Shown piece by piece: positions 17,036-25,202 of a DNA stretch of 64,000 nucleotides (position 1 is its first letter; each line of letters begins with the position of its first letter). The position numbers were made by a program, and so were the translations under genes. The notes under the pieces were generated by a model. That model worked only from the letters and a program-made list of their open reading frames with translations. It had not been told where the DNA came from and searched no databases. Source of the stretch: Candidatus Eiseniibacteriota bacterium (GTDB taxonomy: Bacteria > Eisenbacteria > RBG-16-71-46 > CAIMUX01); contig JACKCR010000002.1 in assembly GCA_020633975.1 (NCBI GenBank), forward strand, positions 1,488,001 to 1,552,000, written 5' to 3'.

Positions 17036-18193
17036 ATGGTCTTCTACCACAAGATGGGACAGCTTCCCAAGAAGCGCCACACCGTCTTCCGGAGTCCGAA
17101 CGGCTCGCTCTATCATGAGGAGTTGATCGGCAACGAGGGGTTCTCGGGGATCTCCTCACTCCTCTACCACATCTCTCCCCCGACGATCGTGCGTCACGCG
17201 GGGCTCATCGAGCCGCACGAGCTGCGCGCTTCTAGCGATCCGAGCATCCGTCACCGGCACTTCCGGACGAGTGGACTCTCCACCGGCGGAGACCCGATCT
17301 CTGGCCGGAAGCCGCTCCTCTACAATGAGGACGTCCTCCTCGCACACGTGCGTCCGACCCATACGGCAGACTACTACTACCGGAACGGCCAAGCGGACGA
17401 GCTGATCTACGTCGCTCAAGGAACCGGAACGCTCGAGTCCGTCTTCGGCCGGATCAGTTTCCGAGACGGCGACTACCTGATCGTGCCGCGCAGCATCGTC
17501 TACCGACTCCTTCTGGATCCCGGCGTCGAGCATCGGCAGTTCATCGTCGAGTCTCGTGGCGTGATCCGGACCCCGAAGCGGTACCGGAACAAGCACGGCC
17601 AGCACATCGAGGGCTCCCCCATCTACGACCGGGACATCCGCGTCCCCGAGCAACTCGAGACGCGCGACGAGTCGGGTGAGTTCGAGGTCCGCGTGAAGCA
17701 GCGCGGCGGCCTCCACCGCTACGTCTACGCGAACCATCCGTTCGACGTGGTGGGTTGGGACGGCTACTACTACCCTTGGGCTTACTCCATCCACGACTTC
17801 GAGCCGATCGTCGGCCGGATCCATCAGCCCCCGCCCGTGCACCAGGTCTTCGAGGGCGACAACTTCGTCGTCTGTAACTTCTGCCCGCGGCTCTACGACT
17901 TCGACGAGAACGCGATCGCCGTCCCCTACAACCACACGAACGCCCAATCGGACGAGGTCATCTTCTACGCCAGCGCCGAGTTCATGAGCCGGCGCGGGAT
18001 CGAGTACGGCTCGATCACCCTCCACCCCGACGGCATCGCCCACGGTCCTCAGCCGGGCGCCGTCGAGGCAGGCCTAGGCGCCAAGTCCACGGACGAACTC
18101 GCCGTCATGGTCGACACCTTCCGGCCACTCATCGTGGCCGAGGAAGCGAAGGGGATCGAGGACGAGGAGTACTGGAAGAGCTGGCTCACCTAG
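17036..18193 (+). CDS. hmgA: Homogentisate 1,2-dioxygenase
   Basis: A 385-residue cupin-type ring-cleaving enzyme that opens homogentisate to maleylacetoacetate. Family patterns are 'RHRHFRT' near residue 78, 'GTGTLESVFGRISFRDGDYLIVPR', 'VVGWDGYYYPWAYSIHDFEPI', 'VPYNHTNAQSDEVIFYASAEF' and 'GSITLHPDGIAHGPQPG'. Iron ligands are expected among H300, the acidic pair D306/E307 and the His in 'GIAHGP'; exact assignment needs alignment. GCAGGAG precedes the ATG at good spacing. The 18-nt gap from hppD implies one transcript. A long inverted repeat lies 57 nt beyond the stop and may end the operon. It belongs to the bacterial short branch (about 385 residues) rather than the longer animal/Pseudomonas type. 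Confidence 0.95.
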   Translation: MVFYHKMGQLPKKRHTVFRSPNGSLYHEELIGNEGFSGISSLLYHISPPTIVRHAGLIEPHELRASSDPSIRHRHFRTSGLSTGGDPISGRKPLLYNEDVLLAHVRPTHTADYYYRNGQADELIYVAQGTGTLESVFGRISFRDGDYLIVPRSIVYRLLLDPGVEHRQFIVESRGVIRTPKRYRNKHGQHIEGSPIYDRDIRVPEQLETRDESGEFEVRVKQRGGLHRYVYANHPFDVVGWDGYYYPWAYSIHDFEPIVGRIHQPPPVHQVFEGDNFVVCNFCPRLYDFDENAIAVPYNHTNAQSDEVIFYASAEFMSRRGIEYGSITLHPDGIAHGPQPGAVEAGLGAKSTDELAVMVDTFRPLIVAEEAKGIEDEEYWKSWLT

Positions 18194-18249
18194 TCACTGG
18201 GGCGAAGCTGACGCCCGGACAGAACGGGACGGCGGGGTGCGCGGTCTAC

Positions 18250-18306
18250 GCCTCCTGGGCCTCCTTCCGGTTTCGAGGGACGAAACCTGCAGGAGGCCCA
18301 GGAGGC
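18250..18306 (+). terminator. Long two-part hairpin after hmgA
   Basis: A perfect 16-bp outer stem pairs 18250-18265 with 18291-18306. Inside it, after a 3x3 internal loop, GGTTTCG at 18269-18275 pairs with CGAAACC at 18281-18287 around a 5-nt loop, giving 23 base pairs in a 57-nt element. No U-tract follows, so it is not a textbook intrinsic terminator, although its place 57 nt after the hmgA stop suggests 3'-end formation or RNA protection. Confidence 0.6.
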
Positions 18307-18353
18307 TCAGGGGGCGTTTGCTGCCGGGGGAGCACGGCCGGGCTCGTTCGAGT

Positions 18354-18381
18354 GGGGGCGGTGGGGGTTGTTGGGCGTGGG
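18354..18381 (+). other. G-quadruplex-type motif
   Basis: Four G-runs of 5, 5, 3 and 3 bases are separated by loops CGGT, TTGTT and CGT, matching the usual G3+N1-7 consensus. It lies in a noncoding G-rich tract between hmgA and the metalloprotease gene. Folding in vivo is not shown by sequence. Confidence 0.5.
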
Positions 18382-18782
18382 CTACGGGTCCTGGGCTGGG
18401 GATCGTGGGTGACCCGCCCTGGGCTGGGAGCCATGGGAGGCCGGTCCTGGGCCAGGGGTGCGGGCGGCGCTACGGGTCGTGACCGGGCAACTGAGCACGG
18501 AACGGCCGTACTCCTCTGCGTTTACGATAGTTACGGCATCCTCACGGCGGGCTGTCCGAACCTCGAGGACGACCGAACACGCCTCTCCTCCGAGCCCTCG
18601 TAGAGCCGTCCATCCGTGAGCCAGCAAAACATGACTCATCGGTCTGTTATCCATAGCAGAAGAAGCTGGACGATCCCGGAACGGGGTTGTGGTAGGCTTT
18701 TAGCTGCGTGCTGCAGGGGAAATACGTACGCCGCACATCCGTAGCAGAGACTCAGGAAGCAGAACCACGGAGATTCTGAGAC

Positions 18783-21095
18783 ATGAGGATTCCTAGCCCA
18801 CTCACCTCCCTAACTTGTCGAGCCTCCGTCGCCGCGGCGTTTGGTGTCGTTTGCGCCGGATCGGTGCTCGCGGCGCCGGCATTCGTCCGCGTCGACGAGT
18901 CGGCGATCACCCACAAGGGTGCCCGCCTGAACGCACCTGAGGCTTTCGAGACGGTGCAGTTCGATCTGAATGAGCTGAACAAGCAGCTCCTCCGCGCACC
19001 GCTCGCTCGGTCGAACTCCCGCGCCGAGGCGCCGGTCATCGACCTCCCTATGCCGGACGGGTCGAAGGTGCAGTTCCGCGTCTACGAGTCGCCGGTGATG
19101 GCGCCGGAGCTCCAGGCGAAGTATCCCGAGATCCGGACGTACGAAGGCTACGGCCTCACGGACGACGCGGACTTCTGCCGCTTCAGTCTCACCGAGTTCG
19201 GCTTCCACGGCTTGATCTTCACGCCGACCGGTTCGGTCTGGATCGATCCGTATCAGTCCGGTGACCTCGAGACCTGCTCGGTCTTCTACAAGGCCGACTA
19301 CCGTCGCGCGGACGGATCGACTCAGCCGTCGTTCGAGTGTGATCTCCACTCCGAGCCCGATGCGCTCGCCGAAGCCGAGGCTGCGGCAATCTCCTCCGGG
19401 TACTCCCGCGGCACCACGAGCACGGGCCCGAGCCTCCACACCTACCGGACGGTCGTCGCGGCCACCGGCGAATACACCCAGTTCCACGGTGGAACGGTTG
19501 CTGCCGGAATGGCCGCCATCGTCGTCGCGATGAACCGGGTCAACGGCGTCTATCAGCGCGACGTTTCCGTGTTCATGGAGCTCGTGGCGAACAACGACCT
19601 CGTCGTGTACACGAACGGGTCCACGGATCCGTACACGAACAACAACGGCGGAACGATGCTGAGCCAGAACCAGGCCAACCTCAACGCCGTGATCGGAAAC
19701 TCGAACTTCGACATCGGCCACGTCTTCTCGACGGGCGGCGGTGGAATCGCGTCCCTCGGCTGCGTCTGCGTCAGCTCGCGGAAGGCTCAGGGCGTGACCG
19801 GTCTCAACTCCCCCACCGGCGACACGTTCTACATCGACTACGTCGCGCACGAAATGGGCCACCAGTTCGGCGCCACCCACAGCTTCAACGGCTCGAACGG
19901 CAGCTGCGGCGGCGGCAACCGGACCGCGAGCACGGCCTACGAGCCGGGTAGCGGATCGACCATCATGGCCTACGCGGGAATCTGTGGATCGCACAACATC
20001 CAGCAGCACAGCGACGACTACTTCCACAACATCAGCTTCGAGCAGATCCGCGCGTTCACCGAGACGGGCAGCGGCAGCACCTGTGACGTCGAAACGGCCA
20101 CGGGTAACGACGCTCCTTCCGTGAACTCGGATATCGGCGGCGACTTCACGATCCCGCGGAGCACGGCGTTCGAGCTGATCGGTTCTGCGACCGACCCGAA
20201 CGGCGACGACCTCACCTACTGCTGGGAAGAGATGGACCTGGGCCCGGCGGGCGACTGGCGGACTCCGACCGGCAACGCCCCGGCGTTCCGGACCTGGGAC
20301 CCGGTGACCGAGCCGAACCGGATCATCCCCCGCATCTCGAACCTCGTGAACAACACGATGCCTTCGGGCGAGGTCCACGTTGCCTATGACCGCAACTTCC
20401 GCTTCCGCCTCACCTGCCGTGACGGCCTCGGTGGCACGAACTGGGCCACCGCTCAGCTCATCGGTCTCGACTCCGGCTCCGGACCGTTCACGGTGACGAG
20501 CCCCAACACCAACGGCATCGAGTGGTCGGGCGGCACGACGGAAACAGTGACCTGGGACGTGGCGGGAACGAACGTCGCGCCGGTCAGCTGCGCCAACGTC
20601 AACATCGAGCTCTCGACCGACGGCGGCTTCACCTACCCGATCACCCTTCTCGCGAACACGCCGAACGACGGAAGCGCCAACGTCTCCGTCCCGGTCCTCG
20701 AGACGACCACGGCCCGCGTTCGCGTGAAGGCTGCCGACAACATCTTCTTCGACATCTCGAACTTCAACATCTCGATCTCCGGTGATCCGTCCGCGGTCGG
20801 CGACGAGCTCACGGCTGCGAACCGTGGCCTCCATGCGGAGCCGAACCCGTTCAGCGCCATCACCCACGTCTTCTTCGATCTGGAGCAGGACGCGCCGGTG
20901 AGCGTTCAGGTCTTCACCCCGAGCGGTCGCCTCATTCAGACGCTGGCCGAGGGCATCCGCCCGGCGGGCCGGAACTCGGTCGCTTGGGATGGAACCGACA
21001 CCAACGGTCGGCAGATGCCGGCAGGTGTGTACTTCTACCGTTTCCAGTCCGGAAGCAAGGTCGAGACCAAGCAGCTCGTCCTCGTGAAGGACTGA
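18783..21095 (+). CDS. Secreted reprolysin-like zinc metalloprotease with FlgD-like tail
   Basis: A 770-residue secreted protease. The signal peptide ends near 'GSVLAAPA'. Residues about 30-210 look like a propeptide, then a metzincin catalytic domain carries 'HEMGHQFGATHSF' (zinc ligands H356, H360, H366; catalytic E357) and the Met-turn 'STIMAYAGICG'. The cysteine-rich stretch nearby may form disulfides. Ig- or cadherin-like segments follow ('DFTIPRSTAFELIGSATDPNGDDLTYCWEE', shown here only as the start of the module), then 'SPNTNGIEWSGGTTETVTWD'. The end is a FlgD-like tail ('AEPNPFSAITHVFF', 'VAWDGTDTNGRQMPAGVYFYRF'). It belongs to the M12B/reprolysin-like group. It stands alone with its own hairpin terminator and likely digests extracellular protein. 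Confidence 0.92.
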   Translation: MRIPSPLTSLTCRASVAAAFGVVCAGSVLAAPAFVRVDESAITHKGARLNAPEAFETVQFDLNELNKQLLRAPLARSNSRAEAPVIDLPMPDGSKVQFRVYESPVMAPELQAKYPEIRTYEGYGLTDDADFCRFSLTEFGFHGLIFTPTGSVWIDPYQSGDLETCSVFYKADYRRADGSTQPSFECDLHSEPDALAEAEAAAISSGYSRGTTSTGPSLHTYRTVVAATGEYTQFHGGTVAAGMAAIVVAMNRVNGVYQRDVSVFMELVANNDLVVYTNGSTDPYTNNNGGTMLSQNQANLNAVIGNSNFDIGHVFSTGGGGIASLGCVCVSSRKAQGVTGLNSPTGDTFYIDYVAHEMGHQFGATHSFNGSNGSCGGGNRTASTAYEPGSGSTIMAYAGICGSHNIQQHSDDYFHNISFEQIRAFTETGSGSTCDVETATGNDAPSVNSDIGGDFTIPRSTAFELIGSATDPNGDDLTYCWEEMDLGPAGDWRTPTGNAPAFRTWDPVTEPNRIIPRISNLVNNTMPSGEVHVAYDRNFRFRLTCRDGLGGTNWATAQLIGLDSGSGPFTVTSPNTNGIEWSGGTTETVTWDVAGTNVAPVSCANVNIELSTDGGFTYPITLLANTPNDGSANVSVPVLETTTARVRVKAADNIFFDISNFNISISGDPSAVGDELTAANRGLHAEPNPFSAITHVFFDLEQDAPVSVQVFTPSGRLIQTLAEGIRPAGRNSVAWDGTDTNGRQMPAGVYFYRFQSGSKVETKQLVLVKD

Positions 21096-21128
21096 TCTCG
21101 ATTCACCCCGAATCGTCGTCAAACACGA

Positions 21129-21154
21129 AGGGGCGGCCCGAACGGGTCGCCCCT
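21129..21154 (+). terminator. Terminator-like hairpin after the metalloprotease gene
   Basis: AGGGGCGGCCC at 21129-21139 pairs with GGGTCGCCCCT at 21144-21154 (11 bp, one G-U on the RNA) around a GAAC loop. The downstream bases are CAGTGTTTG, a weak U-tract. It lies 34 nt after the protease stop and before a convergent gene, so it could serve both strands. Confidence 0.65.
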
Positions 21155-21224
21155 CAGTGTTTGCATTCGATCGCCGTTTGCCGGCGGCCGACCGGACCGG
21201 TCAGCCGCCGAACTAGCGCCGTTC

Positions 21225-23360
21225 CTACTGAGCCGGCATCGCGAACGCGTCCTTGGTCAGTCCGGTGTTCGCGGTAATCGACGTCACCTCGATCTCAGCC
21301 AGTGGCTCACCATCGTGGAAGACGCTCCGGGCGCGCGGCCACGCCACTCCCTCGATCGGCTCGTAGGCTGAGAAGACCTCACGGGCGTTGACCGGGGCAC
21401 CGGTCATCATGGAACGATCCCGGTACTCCATCTGGACGAGTTCGTGCGTGGTGGAGTCGACGTAGATCTTCCACCCGGCGACGGACTCGCTGTGGACGTA
21501 GACCACGTCGCACTGGCGCCCATCTACGTCTGCGGGTTCGGGGAGCGCCTGGAAGCGCATCGAGGCGTAGTTCGTGAGAAGGCCCAGGTAGTCACGAACC
21601 TGACTCTTCTCCATCTCCATGCGAACTTCCGCCGGCATCTCCTGCGGCCCCTGCATCTGGACGATCCAAGCGACGTCTCCACAGATCGCGGACGTGAACT
21701 GGCCCATCGGCGTCTTCTGGACCTGCTTCTCGCAGTCTGGGAGAAGCTTCTCGGTTTCGAGACCGATCTGGAGCGTCATCCCCTGGATCGAGAAGCTGCC
21801 GCTCTCGGAGATCTCGAGGTCGTGGATCTTCCCGAGGTTCTTTGCACCGGCAGCATCCGCCATGGCCTGGATGATGCCCATCCCCCGCTCCATGTCGGCG
21901 TCGGTCGCGATCGGAATCTCCTCCCCCGCAGGCTCGGGAATCGTGATGTCGATCTCATTCACCTCACCGAGTGACGCGAGGTCGAGCGCGAAGTTCTCCG
22001 GATTGCCCATGAGCATGGTTGCCATCTCGACGGGGACGACGTTCCGCTTCGCCGCATCGAGAATCGCGTCCGGCTCGAGCGACTGGATCGCGTTCTGATA
22101 CGTCTCGAGGAAGTCCTTCGGATAGCCGTGGTACTCGTACAGTGCCAGACGGTTCAGCACCGCGCCCTTGGAAGCGTTCTGGAACACCATCGAGTTGAGA
22201 ATGCCGTCCTTCGCGTGCTGCACTTCGTCCGCGGTGAACGGGTTCGCGAGCGACTTGTCGATCTCGTCACGAATGTAGCCGAGCGTGGCGACGGTCGAGT
22301 CCGATTGAGTCGCGGCGAAGAAGATTTCTCCGCCCGGCTGTGCCATGCCCGCACCTGCGCTCGAACCGGCGGCATAGGCGAGTCCGCGCTTCGTCCGGAT
22401 CTCGTTGAAGAGGTGGCTGGAGAAACCGCCGCCCATGATCTCGTGGTAGAGCTGCATCGCTGGGTAGTCGGGATCGTCCATCCGAATGCCCGGGTGCCCC
22501 ATGAGAACGAAGCTGTTCGTCATGTCGCCCTTCTGGATGAGGAAGTTCCCGTGGACGTTCGCGAACTCCACCGGCGGGATGGGAGGCGGAGGTTCGGTCG
22601 CCGGGGGCCAGTCCCCGAAGACCTGGTTGAGCTTCGCCTTCACGACGTTCGGATCGAAGTCACCGTAGACGGTGAGGATGATCCTGTCGGGATGGAAGAA
22701 GCGGTGGTGGAACTCCACGAGGTCCGCACGCGTGATCGCGTCGATCGTCGCGTACTCGGTCTGACGTGCGTAGGGCGAATCGGCGCCGTAGATGAGCTTG
22801 GGGAACTCCCGCTGCATCACCTCGAACGGATCGTCGTTACGCGCACCGATCGCGGTTCGTTCCTGCTTCTTCGCGAGGTCGATCTTCTCCTCTGGGAATG
22901 CAGGGCGGCGGAGGAGATCGGCGAGGATCTCGATGCCGGTCCCGAAATCCTCCGACAGCGTCGAGATGTTCGCCGTGCCGGAGTTCTGGCCGATCGAGGT
23001 CTCGACGCTCGCTCCGAGCGACTCGAGCATCTCGTCGAGGGCATCGCCATCGACCTTCGTCGAACCACCGGTCCGCATCACCTCACCGCAGATCGAGGCG
23101 AGGCCGACCTTCTCGGCCGGCTCGTAGATCGACCCGGCGCGGATGCGCGCTTGGGCGTCGACGATCGGGAACTCGTGGTCCACGACCATCATGACGACCA
23201 TGCCGTTGTCCATTTCGTACCGGATCGGATCCGGGATCTCGACCGTCCCGAGTGAGGGGATCGGGATCTCGCGGGGATCACCGAACTGGGCAGCCGCCGT
23301 CCCGACGGTCGCGAGCAGCCCGAGTCCGGCGATGAGAGCAACCTGATGAATGTACTTCAC
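21225..23360 (-). CDS. M16-family peptidase-like protein lacking the zinc motif
   Basis: A 711-residue secreted protein with a signal peptide ending near 'VGTAAAQFG'. It has the inverzincin fold pattern: 'YEMDNGMVVMMVVDHEFPIVDAQARI' at the start (shown in part), 'HHRFFHPDRIILTVYGDFDP', and in the second half 'IMGGGFSSHLFNEIRTKRGLAYAAGSS'. At the position of the HxxEH zinc motif it reads 'GLASICGEVM', so both His and the Glu are replaced and it is predicted to be inactive as a zinc peptidase. The last 200 residues are an extra domain with 'EYRDRSMMTG'. It lies 126 nt downstream of a catalytic-type M16 gene, and the two probably form a heterodimer as in other M16B pairs. Confidence 0.88.
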   Translation of the reverse strand: MKYIHQVALIAGLGLLATVGTAAAQFGDPREIPIPSLGTVEIPDPIRYEMDNGMVVMMVVDHEFPIVDAQARIRAGSIYEPAEKVGLASICGEVMRTGGSTKVDGDALDEMLESLGASVETSIGQNSGTANISTLSEDFGTGIEILADLLRRPAFPEEKIDLAKKQERTAIGARNDDPFEVMQREFPKLIYGADSPYARQTEYATIDAITRADLVEFHHRFFHPDRIILTVYGDFDPNVVKAKLNQVFGDWPPATEPPPPIPPVEFANVHGNFLIQKGDMTNSFVLMGHPGIRMDDPDYPAMQLYHEIMGGGFSSHLFNEIRTKRGLAYAAGSSAGAGMAQPGGEIFFAATQSDSTVATLGYIRDEIDKSLANPFTADEVQHAKDGILNSMVFQNASKGAVLNRLALYEYHGYPKDFLETYQNAIQSLEPDAILDAAKRNVVPVEMATMLMGNPENFALDLASLGEVNEIDITIPEPAGEEIPIATDADMERGMGIIQAMADAAGAKNLGKIHDLEISESGSFSIQGMTLQIGLETEKLLPDCEKQVQKTPMGQFTSAICGDVAWIVQMQGPQEMPAEVRMEMEKSQVRDYLGLLTNYASMRFQALPEPADVDGRQCDVVYVHSESVAGWKIYVDSTTHELVQMEYRDRSMMTGAPVNAREVFSAYEPIEGVAWPRARSVFHDGEPLAEIEVTSITANTGLTKDAFAMPAQ

Positions 23361-23404
23361 GTCGAGTGTCTCCCTTTCTCTGGGATTCGCGTCTCACAGC
23401 GCCC

Positions 23405-23449
23405 GGAGTCCGTGGAATCCATGGAGTCCTTGGGGCCGTTGGAGTCCTT
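23405..23449. repeat. Five 9-bp tandem units between the M16 genes
   Basis: Consecutive degenerate 9-bp units of the form GGAGTCCTT (GGAGTCCGT, GGAATCCAT, GGAGTCCTT, GGGGCCGTT, GGAGTCCTT). They occupy the noncoding gap between the two minus-strand peptidase genes and end 44 nt before the start of the second gene. Confidence 0.7.
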
Positions 23450-23486
23450 GGCAAACGTGTCGATGCCTGGAGTCTGAGGCCTGGGC

Positions 23487-24989
23487 TCAGGAGGCGGTGC
23501 TGGGCTTCTTGATCACGCCGACGACGGAGTTCTCCTTCCGGAGCACCTCGGCCGCCACCTTCTGGATCTCCTCAGCGGTTACCGCGTCGATCTGATCCGT
23601 GACCTCGAAGAGCTGCTTCCAGTCACCGTGCATGCCTTGATACATCGCGAGCTGGTTCGCGAGCCCCTGGTTGGAACGGAGACCACGCACGAACGCGGCA
23701 CGGTTCATCGTCTTCACCTTGTCGAGCTCTTCCGGCGTCACACCGTCCCGGATGAGCTTCTCGATCTCGTCGCGGAGAACGCGTTCGACGTCGTCGGGGT
23801 TGGCGTCCGCGTTGAGGAAGCCGGCCACGACGAGGAGGTTCGGGTACTTCTCACCCGGGAAACCGACTCCGCCGAAGATCTGGCTGCAGAGCTGGTCGTC
23901 CTTCACGAGGCGCGTGTAGAGACGACTGGAGCGACCACTGGCCAGGACGTCACCCAGCAGCTGGTAGGCCTGGTAGTTCGGGTCGTCGCTGCCGGGGATG
24001 TGGTAGCCGATGGCGTAGATCTGCTGAGAGTCTTCCTCGCGGGTGAGACGGATCTCGGAACCATGCTCGGGTTCGATGGTCCGAACACGGCGAGGATCCT
24101 TCCCCGTTCGCACGCCGGAGAAGTACTTCTGGGCGAGTTGCTCGACTTCCTTCGCGTCGACGTCCCCCACCACGCAGACAGTCATGTTCGGCGCGACGTA
24201 GTACTTGTCGAAGAAGTCCCACGCATCCTCTCGCGTGATCCGCTTGAGGTCCGAGGTGTAGCCGATGACGCCCGTGCCGTAGGGATGGGCGAGAAAGGCG
24301 CTGAGTAGCACTTCGTCGAAGAGTCGTCCTGTCGGGCTCGACTCCTGGAACCGGCGTTCCTCGATGACCACGTCACGCTCGACATAGAACTCGCGGAGGA
24401 CGGGGTTCGTCATGCGGTCGCCTTCGAGACGAGCCCAGAGCTCCAGACGGTTCGACGGGAGCGAGTAGTAGTACCAGGTGAAATCGAGTCCAGTGGACGC
24501 GTTCAGCCCCTGGACGCCGTTCTCTTCGAGCAGCTTGCTGAACTCGTTGCTGACGACGAACTCCTTCGCCGCCTCCTGCGACTCCTTGAACTTCGCCATC
24601 AGCTCGTCGAGCTTCAAGGCGTCGGCCTTGTAGCCCTTGTCGAGTTCGTCGGCATAGGCGGACCACGCGTCGTCCACCGCTTTCATCGCCGCGGCTTCCT
24701 TCTCGTAGTCGTCGGTCCCGACAGTCGGCGTTCCCTTGAACGCCATGTGCTCGAACATGTGGGCGATGCCGGTCACTCCCGGAACTTCGTCCACACCGCC
24801 CGCGTCGACGAACGTCACGAACGAGAAGACAGGAGCCTCGTGTCGTTCGACCACGAGGAAGGTGAGCCCGTTGTCGAGCTTGAACTCCTTCACCTCCGAC
24901 TCGAGCTCACCGAACCCGCTCGCCGACGCAGAGGAGACCACGGCTCCTCCCGCGAGGAGCGCGGCACAGAAGCCTAGGATCCTCTTCAT
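23487..24989 (-). CDS. M16-family zinc metallopeptidase with HxxEH site
   Basis: A 500-residue secreted peptidase. The ATG at 24989 has GGAGG 7 nt upstream and opens a signal peptide (MKRILGFCAALLAGGAVVSS). The inverted zinc motif is 'GIAHMFEHMAFKGT' (H77, E80, H81), with the expected later Glu in the region 'RLEGDRMTNPVLREFYVERDVVIEER'. An unusual charged helix-rich insertion of about 80 residues (KAVDDAWSAYADELDKGYK onward) sits between the HxxEH motif and 'LNASTGLDFTWYYYSLP'. The second half contains 'YQLLGDVLASGRSSRLYTRLV'. It precedes a zinc-motif-less M16 partner and should provide the catalysis, acting on peptides in the periplasm. Confidence 0.92.
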   Translation of the reverse strand: MKRILGFCAALLAGGAVVSSASASGFGELESEVKEFKLDNGLTFLVVERHEAPVFSFVTFVDAGGVDEVPGVTGIAHMFEHMAFKGTPTVGTDDYEKEAAAMKAVDDAWSAYADELDKGYKADALKLDELMAKFKESQEAAKEFVVSNEFSKLLEENGVQGLNASTGLDFTWYYYSLPSNRLELWARLEGDRMTNPVLREFYVERDVVIEERRFQESSPTGRLFDEVLLSAFLAHPYGTGVIGYTSDLKRITREDAWDFFDKYYVAPNMTVCVVGDVDAKEVEQLAQKYFSGVRTGKDPRRVRTIEPEHGSEIRLTREEDSQQIYAIGYHIPGSDDPNYQAYQLLGDVLASGRSSRLYTRLVKDDQLCSQIFGGVGFPGEKYPNLLVVAGFLNADANPDDVERVLRDEIEKLIRDGVTPEELDKVKTMNRAAFVRGLRSNQGLANQLAMYQGMHGDWKQLFEVTDQIDAVTAEEIQKVAAEVLRKENSVVGVIKKPSTAS

Positions 24990-25088
24990 GGGGTTCCTCC
25001 CTATCAGTTGCCGTTCCAGGCCTAAACCGAGACCGTAGCACACGCACTAGGCATGCGCACGAGGGCAGCTACCGGCGAAGAGCGGGCC

Positions 25089-25154
25089 GATTCGGAGCCG
25101 ATTCGGAGTCGATCCGGAGTCGATGCTCGGGGCGGGTCGGGGGCGGGTTCGGGG
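25089..25154 (+). repeat. 11-bp tandem repeat and adjoining G-rich motif
   Basis: Three 11-bp units (GATTCGGAGCC, GATTCGGAGTC, GATCCGGAGTC) fill 25089-25121. They are followed by G-runs of 4, 3, 5, 3 and 4 bases at 25129-25154 with 1-3 nt loops, a quadruplex-type arrangement. The element lies upstream of the catalytic M16 gene, in the 213-bp gap after the MFS gene, where the promoter should be. Confidence 0.6.
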
Positions 25155-25202
25155 CGAGCCGGGGGCGGGTCGGGCGCGAGCGAGAGCCGGGTCGGCGGTG
25201 GT

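Larger units (their letters stand above)
18194..18782. other. 589-bp gap: long hairpin, G-rich tract and upstream region of the protease gene
   Basis: No gene is supported. The first third holds a long two-part hairpin (separate entry). Positions 18340-18475 are strongly G-skewed on the plus strand, with repeated TGGGC/CCTGGG phrases and a quadruplex-type motif at 18354-18381. The last 280 bp are less GC-rich and should contain the promoter for the metalloprotease at 18783, but no convincing -35/-10 pair was found. Confidence 0.6.

Noticed and set aside
18237-18603. Small open frames in the gap after hmgA
   Set aside because: They run through the hairpin and G-rich tract, lack ribosome sites, and give Gly/Arg-rich low-complexity products.
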